A stretch of DNA of 24,478 nt from a bacterium (GTDB lineage Bacteria; Gemmatimonadota; Glassbacteria; GWA2-58-10): the NCBI GenBank assembly GCA_021372515.1, contig JAJFUG010000123.1:1-24478 (forward strand), read 5' to 3'. This document shows, one piece after another, positions 1 through 7,389 of the stretch (position 1 is its first letter; each line of letters starts with the position of its first letter). The position numbers and the translations under genes were made by a program. Under the pieces are notes generated by a model that saw only the letters and a list, made by a program, of their open reading frames with translations, was not told the DNA's origin and ran no database searches.

Positions 1-3
1 CAC

Positions 4-753
4 TCAATAACCCAGCGCCGGGTTGGCCCCGGTGCGCACAAGCTCGCGGAAACGCTCGCGCAGCTCACGGTCCACCCCGGCGCGGTCCAGGGTGCGCTCC
101 ACCTCGTAGCTGCTCACGCCACTGCCCAGCCCGCCGATATAGATGCTGAGCGGCTGGGAGGCGGAGGCGACCGTGGAGGCCGAGGCGGAGGCGGCCTGGC
201 TGTAGCCGCCGCCTGTGTTTGCATTCTGGTACCCGCCACCCTTACCCAGGCTCCCTGCCAGGCTTTTCAGGGCCGCACCCAGGGCGATCAGCCCGATCGA
301 GGCAGCGGCTGCAGCAAAGGGATTCATCGACTTGAGCGCAGTGAACGCCGTGGAGGCCAGTCCTGTTAAAACTCCGAGTTGCTTGGCATAATCGGCCATG
401 CCGGAGAAAATCTGCCCGGCCATGCCCTCGAACACCCCGGCCAAAGCTTGTTTGGCCTGCTTGCCACCACCGGTCAGGCTGCTGAAAAGCTGCGTGATAC
501 TGTCCCCGGCCGAGCGGTTGCCGCCCAGGATACTCTGCACCAGCGAGTCGTAGCCCTCACGCACCTGCTCGATCCCGGCCAGCGCTCCGCCGGCGCCCAG
601 GCCGCCTGCATCCTGGCCGCCCAGACTCAGCCCTGCGGCCGGTGTTTGTGCGACCGGTGCTTGAACCCCCGGCGCACCCGCCTGCTCCCGCATGAACCCG
701 ATCGCTCCCAGGGTGGCCTCCTCCGGCCCGCCCATGTCGCTACGCTGCATCAT
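4..753 (-). CDS. Short tape-measure-like tail protein
   Basis: This protein of about 249 residues follows the tail chaperone pair, where the tape measure normally sits. It is rich in Gly, Ala and Ser. The middle contains hydrophobic helices (the stretch around MNPFAAAAASIGLIALGAAL), followed by a Gly/Ser/Ala linker and a charged helical C-terminus. That resembles the C-terminal part of tape-measure proteins. The start at 753 is chosen because GGGAGG lies 6-8 bases upstream. An ATG at 795 overlaps the preceding stop as ATGA but lacks a Shine-Dalgarno sequence. Typical tape measures exceed 600 residues, so either the tail is very short or this is a fragment or a separate tail component. The stop lies 3 bases from the window edge, so the gene is complete. 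Confidence 0.5.
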   Translation of the reverse strand: MMQRSDMGGPEEATLGAIGFMREQAGAPGVQAPVAQTPAAGLSLGGQDAGGLGAGGALAGIEQVREGYDSLVQSILGGNRSAGDSITQLFSSLTGGGKQAKQALAGVFEGMAGQIFSGMADYAKQLGVLTGLASTAFTALKSMNPFAAAAASIGLIALGAALKSLAGSLGKGGGYQNANTGGGYSQAASASASTVASASQPLSIYIGGLGSGVSSYEVERTLDRAGVDRELRERFRELVRTGANPALGY

Positions 754-791
754 CTCTCTCCTCCCGAAACGATATATTGTATTACAATATT

Positions 792-1375
792 TCATTTTTT
801 CCAGAACTTTCTAATCTGCTCGCTCTCGAACTCGGCCCGCGCTGCCAGCGCTGCCTGGTATAGGTCCAGATCCTGCCAGCTCAGGCGGCGCGGGTCGGGA
901 CGGAAAGTCTCGACATAGGTGCAGAGCAGCAGGGCGTACTCGACCCGGGCGTTGCGTTCCTGCGGGGCGCCCGCCTGGGACAAACGCCGGCGGACGCCCC
1001 GGATCAGTTTTTTATGTCCGCTCCGCTCAGGCTCCCGGCGCGGGTGAGCAGCAGCTGCACGGCCCAGGACTTGTGCTCCACGGGCAGCAGGGCCCGCCAT
1101 TCCCGGCTGTCGCCCTCCGGGAACGAGTAGCCCTCGGTACGCAGGATACAGCGGTCGTAGAGGCGCTCTCCCGCGCCCAGGTAGTCGGCGCCCTGACGGC
1201 TTCCGGCATCCATCTCGCTGCGGCCCAGGTAGCCCCAGTAGGCCTTGCGGTCCTCGACATCCGGCTCACGGAAAACATGAACCAAGGTGTAGCTTTCCCC
1301 CTCGCGCTCCACGCTCAGCTCGATCCTCACCTCGCCGCCGGCGCCCAGCGGGAACAGTTTCACGCTCTCATCCAT
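792..1375 (-). CDS. Tail assembly chaperone, -1 frameshift fusion (G-T-like) product
   Basis: Slippage by -1 on A AAA AAC (1013-1007) extends the 123-residue protein by 71 residues, starting LIRGVRRRLS and ending EQIRKFWKK, to a total of 194. The -1 frame is open from before the site down to TGA at 794-792 and has no convincing start or Shine-Dalgarno sequence of its own. In siphoviruses and myoviruses the T domain of the long form contacts the tube protein while the G domain contacts the tape measure. The extension is basic at first and then helical (YALLLCTYVETF to the C-terminus). The fusion stop overlaps an ATG of the next frame as ATGA. Frameshift efficiency cannot be judged from sequence. 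Confidence 0.85.
964..1013 (-). promoter_or_regulatory. Programmed -1 ribosomal frameshift signal (slippery heptamer plus stem-loop)
   Basis: On the minus strand the reading is ATA AAA AAC TGA, which contains the canonical heptamer A AAA AAC at 1013-1007. After a 6-nt spacer (TGATCC, 1006-1001) comes a 12-bp stem. GGGGCGTCCGCC (1000-989) pairs with GGCGGGCGCCCC (975-964), with one U-G wobble and a 13-nt loop. Heptamer type, spacer length, stem strength and position between tube and tape-measure genes all match known -1 frameshift sites. Confidence 0.9.
1004..1375 (-). CDS. Tail assembly chaperone, short (G-like) product
   Basis: This 123-residue acidic protein lies between the tail tube and the tape-measure-like gene. 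That is the position of the lambda G / G-T type chaperone, which loads tube subunits on the tape measure during tail assembly. The ATG at 1375 is chosen because GAGGAGG lies 6 bases upstream; the ATG at 1381 touches the Shine-Dalgarno sequence. No domain family is recognised by sequence, which is usual for these chaperones. The assignment rests on position and on the frameshift signal at its 3' end, where the last codons are ATA AAA AAC followed directly by TGA. Fifty or so residues upstream of the stop show an ordinary mixed composition with no membrane segment. Confidence 0.75.
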   Translation of the reverse strand: MDESVKLFPLGAGGEVRIELSVEREGESYTLVHVFREPDVEDRKAYWGYLGRSEMDAGSRQGADYLGAGERLYDRCILRTEGYSFPEGDSREWRALLPVEHKSWAVQLLLTRAGSLSGADIKN

Positions 1376-1386
1376 TTTCATCCTCC

Positions 1387-2424
1387 TCACGCATCCATGA
1401 AGCGCGCGGTCGAGCCCTCGGTGACCGTGACCCGCAGCGGCCCGCCGCAAGAGTTGTCGTAGGCCCCCTCCACGCTCAGTTCCAGGCCCATCACCCCATC
1501 GCCGTAGTTGTACTCCAGCCCGGTGAACACCGCGTGCGGCACCGAAAGGGCCAGCTCATCGCTGTCGACCGGGTTGGAGCCGCTGATAGTCTCACCCAGC
1601 ACGCTCAGGTTGATCGCGCTGGCGGAGCCGTTCTGGTAGGCGCTGCGGAAAGCGATTAGGTCGCCCGCCTCGGCGGAGAGCGACAGTGACAATCCCATCT
1701 TGCGCTCGGCGGTCAGTGGCCAGAGGCTGGGGTAGATCCGATCGGCCTCGCTGGCCACTCCGCGCCAGGCCTGGTCGGTCTTGAGGCCGTTCTCCAGGCT
1801 CAGACTGAACGAGCGCAGCTGCGGGTGACGGTCGGCGCCGGCCAGGCTGAACGCGCCGGCATAGTTGTACAGGTAGCGCTGGGCCGCGGTGGCGGGCCAG
1901 GTGAAGCCGCCGAGCGGCCCCACCAGGCGCGAGGCGACAAAGCTACCGCCCGCGCTCAGCCGCTCGGAGCCCTCGCCCTTGAGGCTGAGTTTCACACAGG
2001 CCACGTCCTGCAGCAGCCAGTCCTGGCCGTCCTCGTGCAGGGCCAGACTGGTGACCGCGGCCTCGCTCACGCTCTGCAGGCTGGGAAAGGCGCTCACGTG
2101 CTCGTAGACCCCGGAGGCGTTGGTCGTGGCGCTCTCGCCCGAGAAAAACAGGGCCAGCAGGAACGCGACAAATCCAACCGGCAGGGGCTGCTCGGGCAGC
2201 TCGAACTCCACATGCTGGCGCAGAAGTCCGCGCTGGGTCTCCCAGTCGTGCCCGGCGCCCACGTTGCCCCGGTCGGACCAGTGCTCCAGGCTGGGTTTCA
2301 GGATCAGCGGGTCTTTCAGGCGCAGAAAACGGTCCAGCCGTCCCACGGACAGGGGGGCGCCAAAAGCGCTCTGACGGGAGGCGGACCAGGCCACCCGGCT
2401 GGCTGTCCTCGATACTTTGACCAT
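1387..2424 (-). CDS. Phage tail tube protein
   Basis: This 345-residue protein resembles the Phage_tube_2-type tail tube family, whose subunits stack in rings to form the inner tail channel. The visible pattern is an N-terminal segment around the FELPEQPLPVG motif, a central region with LPSLQSVS..TSLALHEDG, and a repeated beta-strand C-terminal half. There, motifs such as RSFSLSLENGL and MGLELSVEGAYDNS are typical of the tube beta sandwich. No sheath gene separates it from the gp37-like gene, which suggests a non-contractile tail. The ATG at 2424 has an AAAGG sequence upstream. The next gene begins 12 bases after its stop. Confidence 0.8.
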   Translation of the reverse strand: MVKVSRTASRVAWSASRQSAFGAPLSVGRLDRFLRLKDPLILKPSLEHWSDRGNVGAGHDWETQRGLLRQHVEFELPEQPLPVGFVAFLLALFFSGESATTNASGVYEHVSAFPSLQSVSEAAVTSLALHEDGQDWLLQDVACVKLSLKGEGSERLSAGGSFVASRLVGPLGGFTWPATAAQRYLYNYAGAFSLAGADRHPQLRSFSLSLENGLKTDQAWRGVASEADRIYPSLWPLTAERKMGLSLSLSAEAGDLIAFRSAYQNGSASAINLSVLGETISGSNPVDSDELALSVPHAVFTGLEYNYGDGVMGLELSVEGAYDNSCGGPLRVTVTEGSTARFMDA

Positions 2425-2455
2425 CTCTCAACCTTTCATCTTTGGATTATCAGTT

Positions 2456-2923
2456 TCATTCCCGGCCGGTGACGCGCCAGGTCTTGAGGCTCAGCTCGAA
2501 CGCAGTTATGCCCTGCTCCTCGATCTGCTCGTTCTTGCCGATGGAGGCCAGCTCGAGCGGGGCCAAGCCCTCCAAGCCGAGGCTCGCTCCCATCAGGGCT
2601 CCGCGCACCGCATCCAGAAGGTCGTAACCGCCCTCCAGGCTGAACCCCGGCCCCCGGAAATCCTGCGCCACCAGAGTGACCTTGAGGCTCAGCTCCTCGC
2701 GCACCAGGCAGCGGTCCGTGGAGAGGGTCTCGTAGCTCAGGCTATCCAGGGCCACTCCGGCGAAGGGGGCGGTGCGGCCCTCCTCCAGGAAACTTCTCAC
2801 CGATCCGGCGAACGCTGCGGCCCGCCCAGGTCCGAGTTCGTCGATGTCCTCCAGAAGTGCCACCAGTGCGTCCGATATCTGTTTCAACGTGACTGACAAC
2901 TTGTCTGCCTTTCCGCCTGCCAT
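2456..2923 (-). CDS. Mu gp37-like (DUF1834) tail-terminator/connector protein
   Basis: This 155-residue protein lies between the gp36-like gene and the tail tube. The order gp36, gp37, tail is that of Mu-like phages. It starts with a helix (LKQISDALVALLEDIDEL), then shows the alternating strand-and-helix pattern of the family (LSLKVTLVAQDFRG, YDLLDAVRGALMG), ending with a beta-rich segment (FELSLKTWRV). Members are thought to close the tail tube or join it to the head. The start at 2923 is the first ATG; its Shine-Dalgarno sequence is weak (CTGGAA), so the exact start is less sure. It begins 38 bases after the end of the gp36-like gene. Confidence 0.65.
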   Translation of the reverse strand: MAGGKADKLSVTLKQISDALVALLEDIDELGPGRAAAFAGSVRSFLEEGRTAPFAGVALDSLSYETLSTDRCLVREELSLKVTLVAQDFRGPGFSLEGGYDLLDAVRGALMGASLGLEGLAPLELASIGKNEQIEEQGITAFELSLKTWRVTGRE

Positions 2924-2961
2924 TTCCAGGCATTAAGTTTCGCTTTGCCGTCCTGTTCGGT

Positions 2962-3414
2962 TCAGAACAGGTCCAGCTTTTCAGGGCTGTAAACCCGCTC
3001 CTCATCCAGAGTGTCGGTGCGCCACTGTCGTTCAGGGCTATCCGCCACCTGCCCGTCCTGGCCCAGTCCGAGGCTGAGTCGTCCCTCGGAAGCCTGTTCC
3101 AGACGCTGACGGCAGTCCTCGTAGTTCTTGCGCCAGAGCTCGCTCACCACCCGCCGACGCAGATAGAGGTTGTAGATCGCGATCCGGGCGCAGAGAGAAA
3201 CCAACCCGGCCGGTGCTGGATTTATCTCCCGCAGGCCGGGGTAGCGCCCCAGCAGGTAGCTGTCGATCTCGGCCCCGGCGCCGCGGATCACCTCGGCCGC
3301 CACCGCTGCCACCTCCTCGCTTGCCAGCGTGGCGCCGCTCTCCCGGCTGCAGAGCGCCACCAGTTCGACCGGGTCGATCCAGCGGGTGAGGTCGTTGAGA
3401 GTGCAATATTCCAT
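2962..3414 (-). CDS. Mu gp36-like (DUF1320) head-tail adaptor
   Basis: This 150-residue protein starts MEYCTLNDLTRWI, a common opening of DUF1320 proteins (an N-terminal strand and helix, 'Y-x-T/C-x-x-D/N-L'). The helical core has 'AEVIRGAGAEIDSYLLGRYPG', close to the family's 'A-D-I-DGYL-x-x-RY' signature, and then 'LCARIAIYNLYLRRR'. The family sits at the head-completion step in Mu-like phages and is thought to bind the portal. The ATG at 3414 has GAGGAAAG 4-6 bases upstream. An upstream in-frame start at 3447 would add 11 basic residues and has no better signal. The four-hairpin array lies just upstream, separating it from the capsid gene. Confidence 0.85.
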   Translation of the reverse strand: MEYCTLNDLTRWIDPVELVALCSRESGATLASEEVAAVAAEVIRGAGAEIDSYLLGRYPGLREINPAPAGLVSLCARIAIYNLYLRRRVVSELWRKNYEDCRQRLEQASEGRLSLGLGQDGQVADSPERQWRTDTLDEERVYSPEKLDLF

Positions 3415-3489
3415 GGCTTTCCTCTTTCGTGTCGGGTGCGCCGCCATTGCGGCGGTAATTTCCGGGCTCCGGATGCACGGGCCGGCCCG

Positions 3490-3579
3490 CCCGCCGCCAG
3501 AGGCGGCGGGTCCCGGCCGGGCGCGTACGCGCCCGGCCGGGGAGGTCCCCCTGGGACCCGGGCCGGCCCCCTCGGGGCC
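3490..3579 (-). repeat. Array of four consecutive GC-rich hairpins after the capsid gene
   Basis: Four perfect inverted repeats stand almost end to end. The first is a 9-bp stem with a 3-nt loop at 3490-3510 (CCCGCCGCC / GGCGGCGGG). The second is a 28-base perfect palindrome at 3513-3540. The third is a 6-bp stem at 3544-3558 (GGTCCC / GGGACC). The fourth is a 6-bp stem at 3565-3579 (GGCCCC / GGGGCC). In the mRNA they begin 10 bases after the capsid stop. There is no U-run, so a simple intrinsic terminator is not indicated. A 3'-end protecting or transcription-attenuating element, which would raise capsid over connector expression, is possible. Confidence 0.85.
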
Positions 3580-3589
3580 ACGGGAGGTC

Positions 3590-4546
3590 TTAGGCCTCGT
3601 AGGCCCCGGTGATCAGGTAGCCGCAGGCGGCGCTCACCACCTCCTCGGTCTGCTCGACCAGGCCCTCGACCACGGTGGCGTGACGGCCCTCGTCGCGGTA
3701 GCGGAACGCGGCCACATCCAGAGTGCCGGCGATCGGACGGCGGAACTGGTAGGCCAGCGACATCGAGCGCTTGCTCGGGATTTCGCGCTCCACGTAGCAG
3801 ACCAGCACGCTGTTGGCGTCCCAGGCGAAATCCAGGCTCGGGGTGGCCACGCCCGGCGCGGCCTCGTCGAACAGCGCCAGCGGGATCACCACCTCCAGGC
3901 CGAACAGCTTGGGCGGCAGCTCACCGTTGACCAGAAGGGTCGAGTCGGTGTACTTGACCAGCTCGCGGATCTGAGAGTCTTTCTTGGCCGCCACCGCGAT
4001 ATGCGGCGGGATGACGATCGTGTTCGGCTCCACGCCGGCTTTCTTGCGCACGGAAAGCCGCGCCGTGTCGATATCGCCCTCGATGTCCACGCCGCTGTCG
4101 GCGTTCCAGGCCTCGGAGGCGCCGCCGTTGTTGGTCAGAACGGAGGGCGAAAGCAGCTTGCCCACCACGCGGGTCTCGATGGCCAGGCGCAGCTTGCGGG
4201 TGATCAGGGCCATGGCATCGCGCTCCGGGTCGATCACCGCCCGGTCGGCGTTGTCGAACTCCTCGTCCGCGATCAGCTCCTTGAGGCCATACTGACTGCA
4301 CGAGTAGGTGGCCGAGCCGTAGCTGCGGCGCACCTCGTTGCTCTCGGTCAGCGGGGCGCGCAGGCTGTCGATGTCATCGCGCAGGCCGGAGGTCTCGTTG
4401 AAGACATAGTACTTGCCGCTGGTGGTGGGCACGCGCACCACCGGGGCCAGGCGGTCGGCGACGAACGGGCCGCCGCCGCGCAGGCTTTCCATGGCGAACT
4501 GGGTCAGGGTGCGGTTCAGGTTCTGGGTTGCATAGCGGTCGGACAT
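3590..4546 (-). CDS. Major capsid protein
   Basis: This 318-residue protein follows the protease and decoration genes, the usual capsid position. Features of phage capsid proteins are visible: an N-terminal arm (residues 1-40), a loop around GKYYVFNETSGLRDDIDS, then 'YSCSQYGLKELIADEEFDNAD' and the long helix 'AMALITRKLRLAIETRVVGKLL', equivalent to the spine helix of HK97-fold capsids. A P-domain-like segment follows, 'PNTIVIPPHIAVAAKKDSQIRE' being split here as PNTIVIPPHIAVAAKK and DSQIRE. The C-terminal part has 'YQFRRPIAGTLDVAAFRYRDE'. The start at 4546 has AAGGAGAAG upstream. It is the longest structural gene of the head module after portal and terminase, and hairpins follow its stop. Confidence 0.85.
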   Translation of the reverse strand: MSDRYATQNLNRTLTQFAMESLRGGGPFVADRLAPVVRVPTTSGKYYVFNETSGLRDDIDSLRAPLTESNEVRRSYGSATYSCSQYGLKELIADEEFDNADRAVIDPERDAMALITRKLRLAIETRVVGKLLSPSVLTNNGGASEAWNADSGVDIEGDIDTARLSVRKKAGVEPNTIVIPPHIAVAAKKDSQIRELVKYTDSTLLVNGELPPKLFGLEVVIPLALFDEAAPGVATPSLDFAWDANSVLVCYVEREIPSKRSMSLAYQFRRPIAGTLDVAAFRYRDEGRHATVVEGLVEQTEEVVSAACGYLITGAYEA

Positions 4547-4591
4547 GTGTGCTTCTCCTTATTGCTTGTCGGTGTTTGCGTCATTTGTTTG

Positions 4592-4999
4592 TCAGACAGC
4601 GGCCGGGTTATCCACGCGAACCGGCCATACCACCACCGGGATCAGCTGATCGGCGGCGCTGGAGGCGCGCAGGGCGTAGCCCACGAAATGCTGGGCCGTG
4701 CCCTGGCTGGCCGCGGCGGCGGTGGTGACCCGTCCCTGGCTGTCGCTGAGCAGCCAGTCGCCCTCGGCGATCCCGCTGCCCGCGGCCACGGCCAGCACGG
4801 TGCTGCCGCCCTGGGCCACCCGGGCCTCGCGTCCGGCGAACCCGGTTTCGGCCAGGATACCGGCGAATTTGGCCGAATTGGCCCCGCTCACAGTGAGCAC
4901 GCCGCTGTCCAGGACCACGCATTTGCCGCGGGCGATATCCGCGCTGCCCACGGTGAAAGTGTCGGTGTTGAGCAGTCTCTCTCTCAGCCTCACAGTCAT
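4592..4999 (-). CDS. Head decoration / capsid cement protein (DUF2190-like)
   Basis: This 135-residue beta-rich protein lies between the protease/scaffold and the capsid gene. It has the DUF2190-type pattern: 'GSADIARGKCVVLDSG', then 'FAGILAETGFAGREARVAQGG' (quoted as FAGILAETGFAGREA), then 'GSGIAEGDWLLSDSQGRVT'. These small proteins bind the outside of the capsid and stabilise it. The ATG at 4999 has AAGGAG upstream. An in-frame start at 5059 would overlap the protease end and lacks a site. The stop is 45 bases before the capsid ATG. Confidence 0.75.
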   Translation of the reverse strand: MTVRLRERLLNTDTFTVGSADIARGKCVVLDSGVLTVSGANSAKFAGILAETGFAGREARVAQGGSTVLAVAAGSGIAEGDWLLSDSQGRVTTAAAASQGTAQHFVGYALRASSAADQLIPVVVWPVRVDNPAAV

Positions 5000-5045
5000 C
5001 TTCCCCACTCCTTCAGATTGGTGTTTTTCGATTGCAGCGGCCGCC

Positions 5046-6059
5046 TCAGACGGTCGCATTTCCGGTGCGCACGCGGGCCAGGGCCTCGGCGAAACCGAGC
5101 GACGGTTCGCGCGCCATCAGCTCCAGTGCCGAGTCGTGCTCCGGATCCTCCGGGAATCCGGCGAAACGGGCGCGGCTGCGGCGAAGGGTCTCGGCCTGTG
5201 AGCGCTCACCTGTCTCCGGGGCCGACAGCTCGGCGAACAGAGCCAGACGGTTGCGCTGGCGCACGCTTTCCAGCAGCGCGGCACGTCCGCTGTCATCCAG
5301 GCTCCCGGCAAGGGATGCGTAGGTCTTGCGCTCGGCGGGTGTCAGACAGCCCTCGGCAGAGGCAGCCTCCAGCGCCCGCTCGAACTCCTGAAGCCCGGCG
5401 GCGCGGTCGGCCTCGGCCAGACGGGCGCTCAAGCCTTTCATTTCGGCCTCGGCCTGCAGGCGGGCGGCGCGTTCCTGCTCCAGGGCGGCCCGCAGGCAGA
5501 CCGTCTCCTCCTCCAGGCGCACCAGACGGGTCTCGTCCAGCTCGCTCAGCGCGGGATTCGGCTGACTTTCCGGCGCCTCCTCCAGGCCCATCTCACGGCA
5601 CTCCAGGTGCGCGGCGTGTTCCTTTTCCGCCAGGAGCGAGGGTTCCGGCGAAAGGCCTTTCACCGCCGGGGCGGCCGCGCCCAGGAATGTGACCGCGCCC
5701 AGGTAGGTGCGGCCGGTAGCCGAGAACGGCTTGTACATCTCGATACTCCGGCTGCGGTAGGCGCCGCTTGTCAGCCAGTCTCTCAACTGGGCCGACAGGT
5801 CGCGCAGACGCGCCTGGAGCCTGTCCCCGGCCACGCGCAGGCTCTCGACCCAGCCGTGGGCCGGGCCGCTGCGCATGTGCTCCACTGTCACCGGGGCTTC
5901 CTGGAGCTGGGGGTCGTAGTCGGCTGCGATCTGCTCCAAATCCTCGGAGGTCAGTTCCACCTCCGCCGGAGCACCGCCCAGGCTGCCGCGCCAGCGGCCC
6001 ACCCGCGCCACATCCCACCAACCGTCGATCCGCTTGTCGTCAAGCGCCTGCTTTTCCAT
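5046..6059 (-). CDS. Mu I-like prohead protease / scaffold
   Basis: This 337-residue protein resembles Mu-like prophage I protein (COG4388), which cleaves itself and helps assemble the prohead. The N-terminal protease part includes 'LTSEDLEQIAADYDP', 'APVTVEHMRSGPAHGWVESL' with His61 and His68, and 'YRSRSIEMYKP' with Ser103 and Ser105 as candidate catalytic residues. Residues about 155-230 form a strongly charged coiled coil, as expected of the fused scaffold region. A helical C-terminus follows. The ATG at 6059 has GAGGGGGAAGAG just upstream and overlaps the portal end by 20 bases. It ends 46 bases before the decoration gene start. The individual catalytic residues are inferred. Confidence 0.85.
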   Translation of the reverse strand: MEKQALDDKRIDGWWDVARVGRWRGSLGGAPAEVELTSEDLEQIAADYDPQLQEAPVTVEHMRSGPAHGWVESLRVAGDRLQARLRDLSAQLRDWLTSGAYRSRSIEMYKPFSATGRTYLGAVTFLGAAAPAVKGLSPEPSLLAEKEHAAHLECREMGLEEAPESQPNPALSELDETRLVRLEEETVCLRAALEQERAARLQAEAEMKGLSARLAEADRAAGLQEFERALEAASAEGCLTPAERKTYASLAGSLDDSGRAALLESVRQRNRLALFAELSAPETGERSQAETLRRSRARFAGFPEDPEHDSALELMAREPSLGFAEALARVRTGNATV

Positions 6060-7389
6060 CCTCTTCCCCCTCGTCTTGCGGTTGTTTATTCTCAGTTTCT
6101 TCTTCCGGGGCCTCATCCGGGACTGTTTCCGGTCCCTTCTCCGGCCCGCCGCGTCCGGCCAGGCAGGCCTCCTCGGTCAGCGGGGCCGGCACCCCGATCT
6201 GGCCGCGCAGCCAGGCCTCCGGCACGCGCAGGCCCAGGTCGTTCACCGCTGTGCTCACCGCGCCCAGGTAGGCCGCCAGGTCCTTTTCCTCCTCGTATGG
6301 GATACGGAATCGCGGGTAGCGCCCGCTCTCCGGCGGCCCGAAATTCAGGTCCACCAGGGTGCGGATCACCCGGTCGAGCTGCTCCTGCTGCCAGAGCGAG
6401 TCATCCTCCAGGATATGCTGCTGGCTCTTCTCCTGAAACCGCGCCAGGGCGAACGTGCCGCTCTCACTCTCCGTGCTCAGGGTCTGACCCAGGATCGCCT
6501 TGGCGTACTGACGGTCCACGTATTCCTGGATGATGAAGCGGAACACCTCGATCACACCCGCGCGGCCCACCTCGGTGATCTTGATCTCCGTGCCCTCGGG
6601 GCCGATCCCCACCGAGTTGCCCTGCATGCGCCGCAGCACGTCCAGAAGGGCATCCTGCTCCGTGCCGCTCGTGCCCTGTGGGTAGTTGGCCCACAGGTAG
6701 GGCGCGCCGAACTTTTCGATGAAGCGCACCAGTTCCTTGACCGCGTTGTTCTTGAAATACCAGAGCGGGTAGAGCTGAGCCAGCAGGCCCCGTCCGTAGG
6801 GGGTCTCGTCCGCGCCCCAGGTGTTGAGGATGAACTTATCGCGGGGCATGGCTTTCTCATCCGCCCCGGCCAGTCCCACCAGCACCAGGCGTCCCTCGCG
6901 GTCGAAACGGAAACGCTCCGGGTCGCGGTTGCGGAAACCGGCTATCCCCACCTCACCCTTCGGCCGGGCCTCGAACATGATCTCGGCCGGCGCGAACCCG
7001 TGCGACACCCCACGGAAAAACTGCCCGCGGCTGAGGTGAAAGCCCTCCACGCCCTCCAGCACGCGGCCCACCCAGTCGGCCAGCTCGATGTCGGCGCGGC
7101 CCTCGCCGCCGGGCGCCACACGCCAGCCCTGGGCGGTCACGTTCAGGGCGCGCAGGCGGAAACACAGCGCCAGCTGGCTGTCCTTGCGCAGCATCTCGTT
7201 GTACAGTTGCAGGCCCTCGCCGGAGTGCTCCTCCAGCGTGCGGTCGGGGTTGGGGGCCAGAGAGCCGAACACCGCGGCCAGCGGGTCGGCCTGCCAGCCC
7301 GACAACTCCCGCCCCACCGTGATCGCCATCCGCGAGCGCCCTCCACCGCGACGGCCGCGCGGCCGTTTTCTTTTCTCGCTTGTCAGCAT
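6040..7389 (-). CDS. Portal protein, Mu gp29-like (DUF935)
   Basis: This 449-residue protein forms the dodecameric portal for DNA entry. Family features include 'LYNEMLRKDSQLALCFRLRAL' (seen as the stretch from LYNEMLRKD to LRAL), 'GFAPAEIMFE', 'YGRGLLAQLYPLWYFKNNAV', 'FIEKFGAPYLWANYP' and 'YAKAILGQTLSTESESGTFA', which is the DUF935 signature of the stem and crown region. The C-terminal 35 residues are very acidic. The ATG at 7389 overlaps the TerL stop as TGATG, which suggests coupled translation. A second ATG at 7329 could also serve, since the first 20 residues are an unusual run of Arg, Gly and Lys. No MuF-type minor head gene follows, which is unusual for a DUF935 portal. Confidence 0.92.
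   Translation of the reverse strand: MLTSEKRKRPRGRRGGGRSRMAITVGRELSGWQADPLAAVFGSLAPNPDRTLEEHSGEGLQLYNEMLRKDSQLALCFRLRALNVTAQGWRVAPGGEGRADIELADWVGRVLEGVEGFHLSRGQFFRGVSHGFAPAEIMFEARPKGEVGIAGFRNRDPERFRFDREGRLVLVGLAGADEKAMPRDKFILNTWGADETPYGRGLLAQLYPLWYFKNNAVKELVRFIEKFGAPYLWANYPQGTSGTEQDALLDVLRRMQGNSVGIGPEGTEIKITEVGRAGVIEVFRFIIQEYVDRQYAKAILGQTLSTESESGTFALARFQEKSQQHILEDDSLWQQEQLDRVIRTLVDLNFGPPESGRYPRFRIPYEEEKDLAAYLGAVSTAVNDLGLRVPEAWLRGQIGVPAPLTEEACLAGRGGPEKGPETVPDEAPEEETENKQPQDEGEEDGKAGA

Noticed and set aside
792-1100. Second chaperone frame as an independent gene starting at 1100
   Set aside because: The start lies inside the first gene with no Shine-Dalgarno sequence, and a full frameshift signal explains its expression.
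3329-5692. Very long open frame on the plus strand opposite the phage head genes
   Set aside because: It is a high-GC shadow: low-complexity composition, opposite to well-supported capsid, decoration and protease genes.
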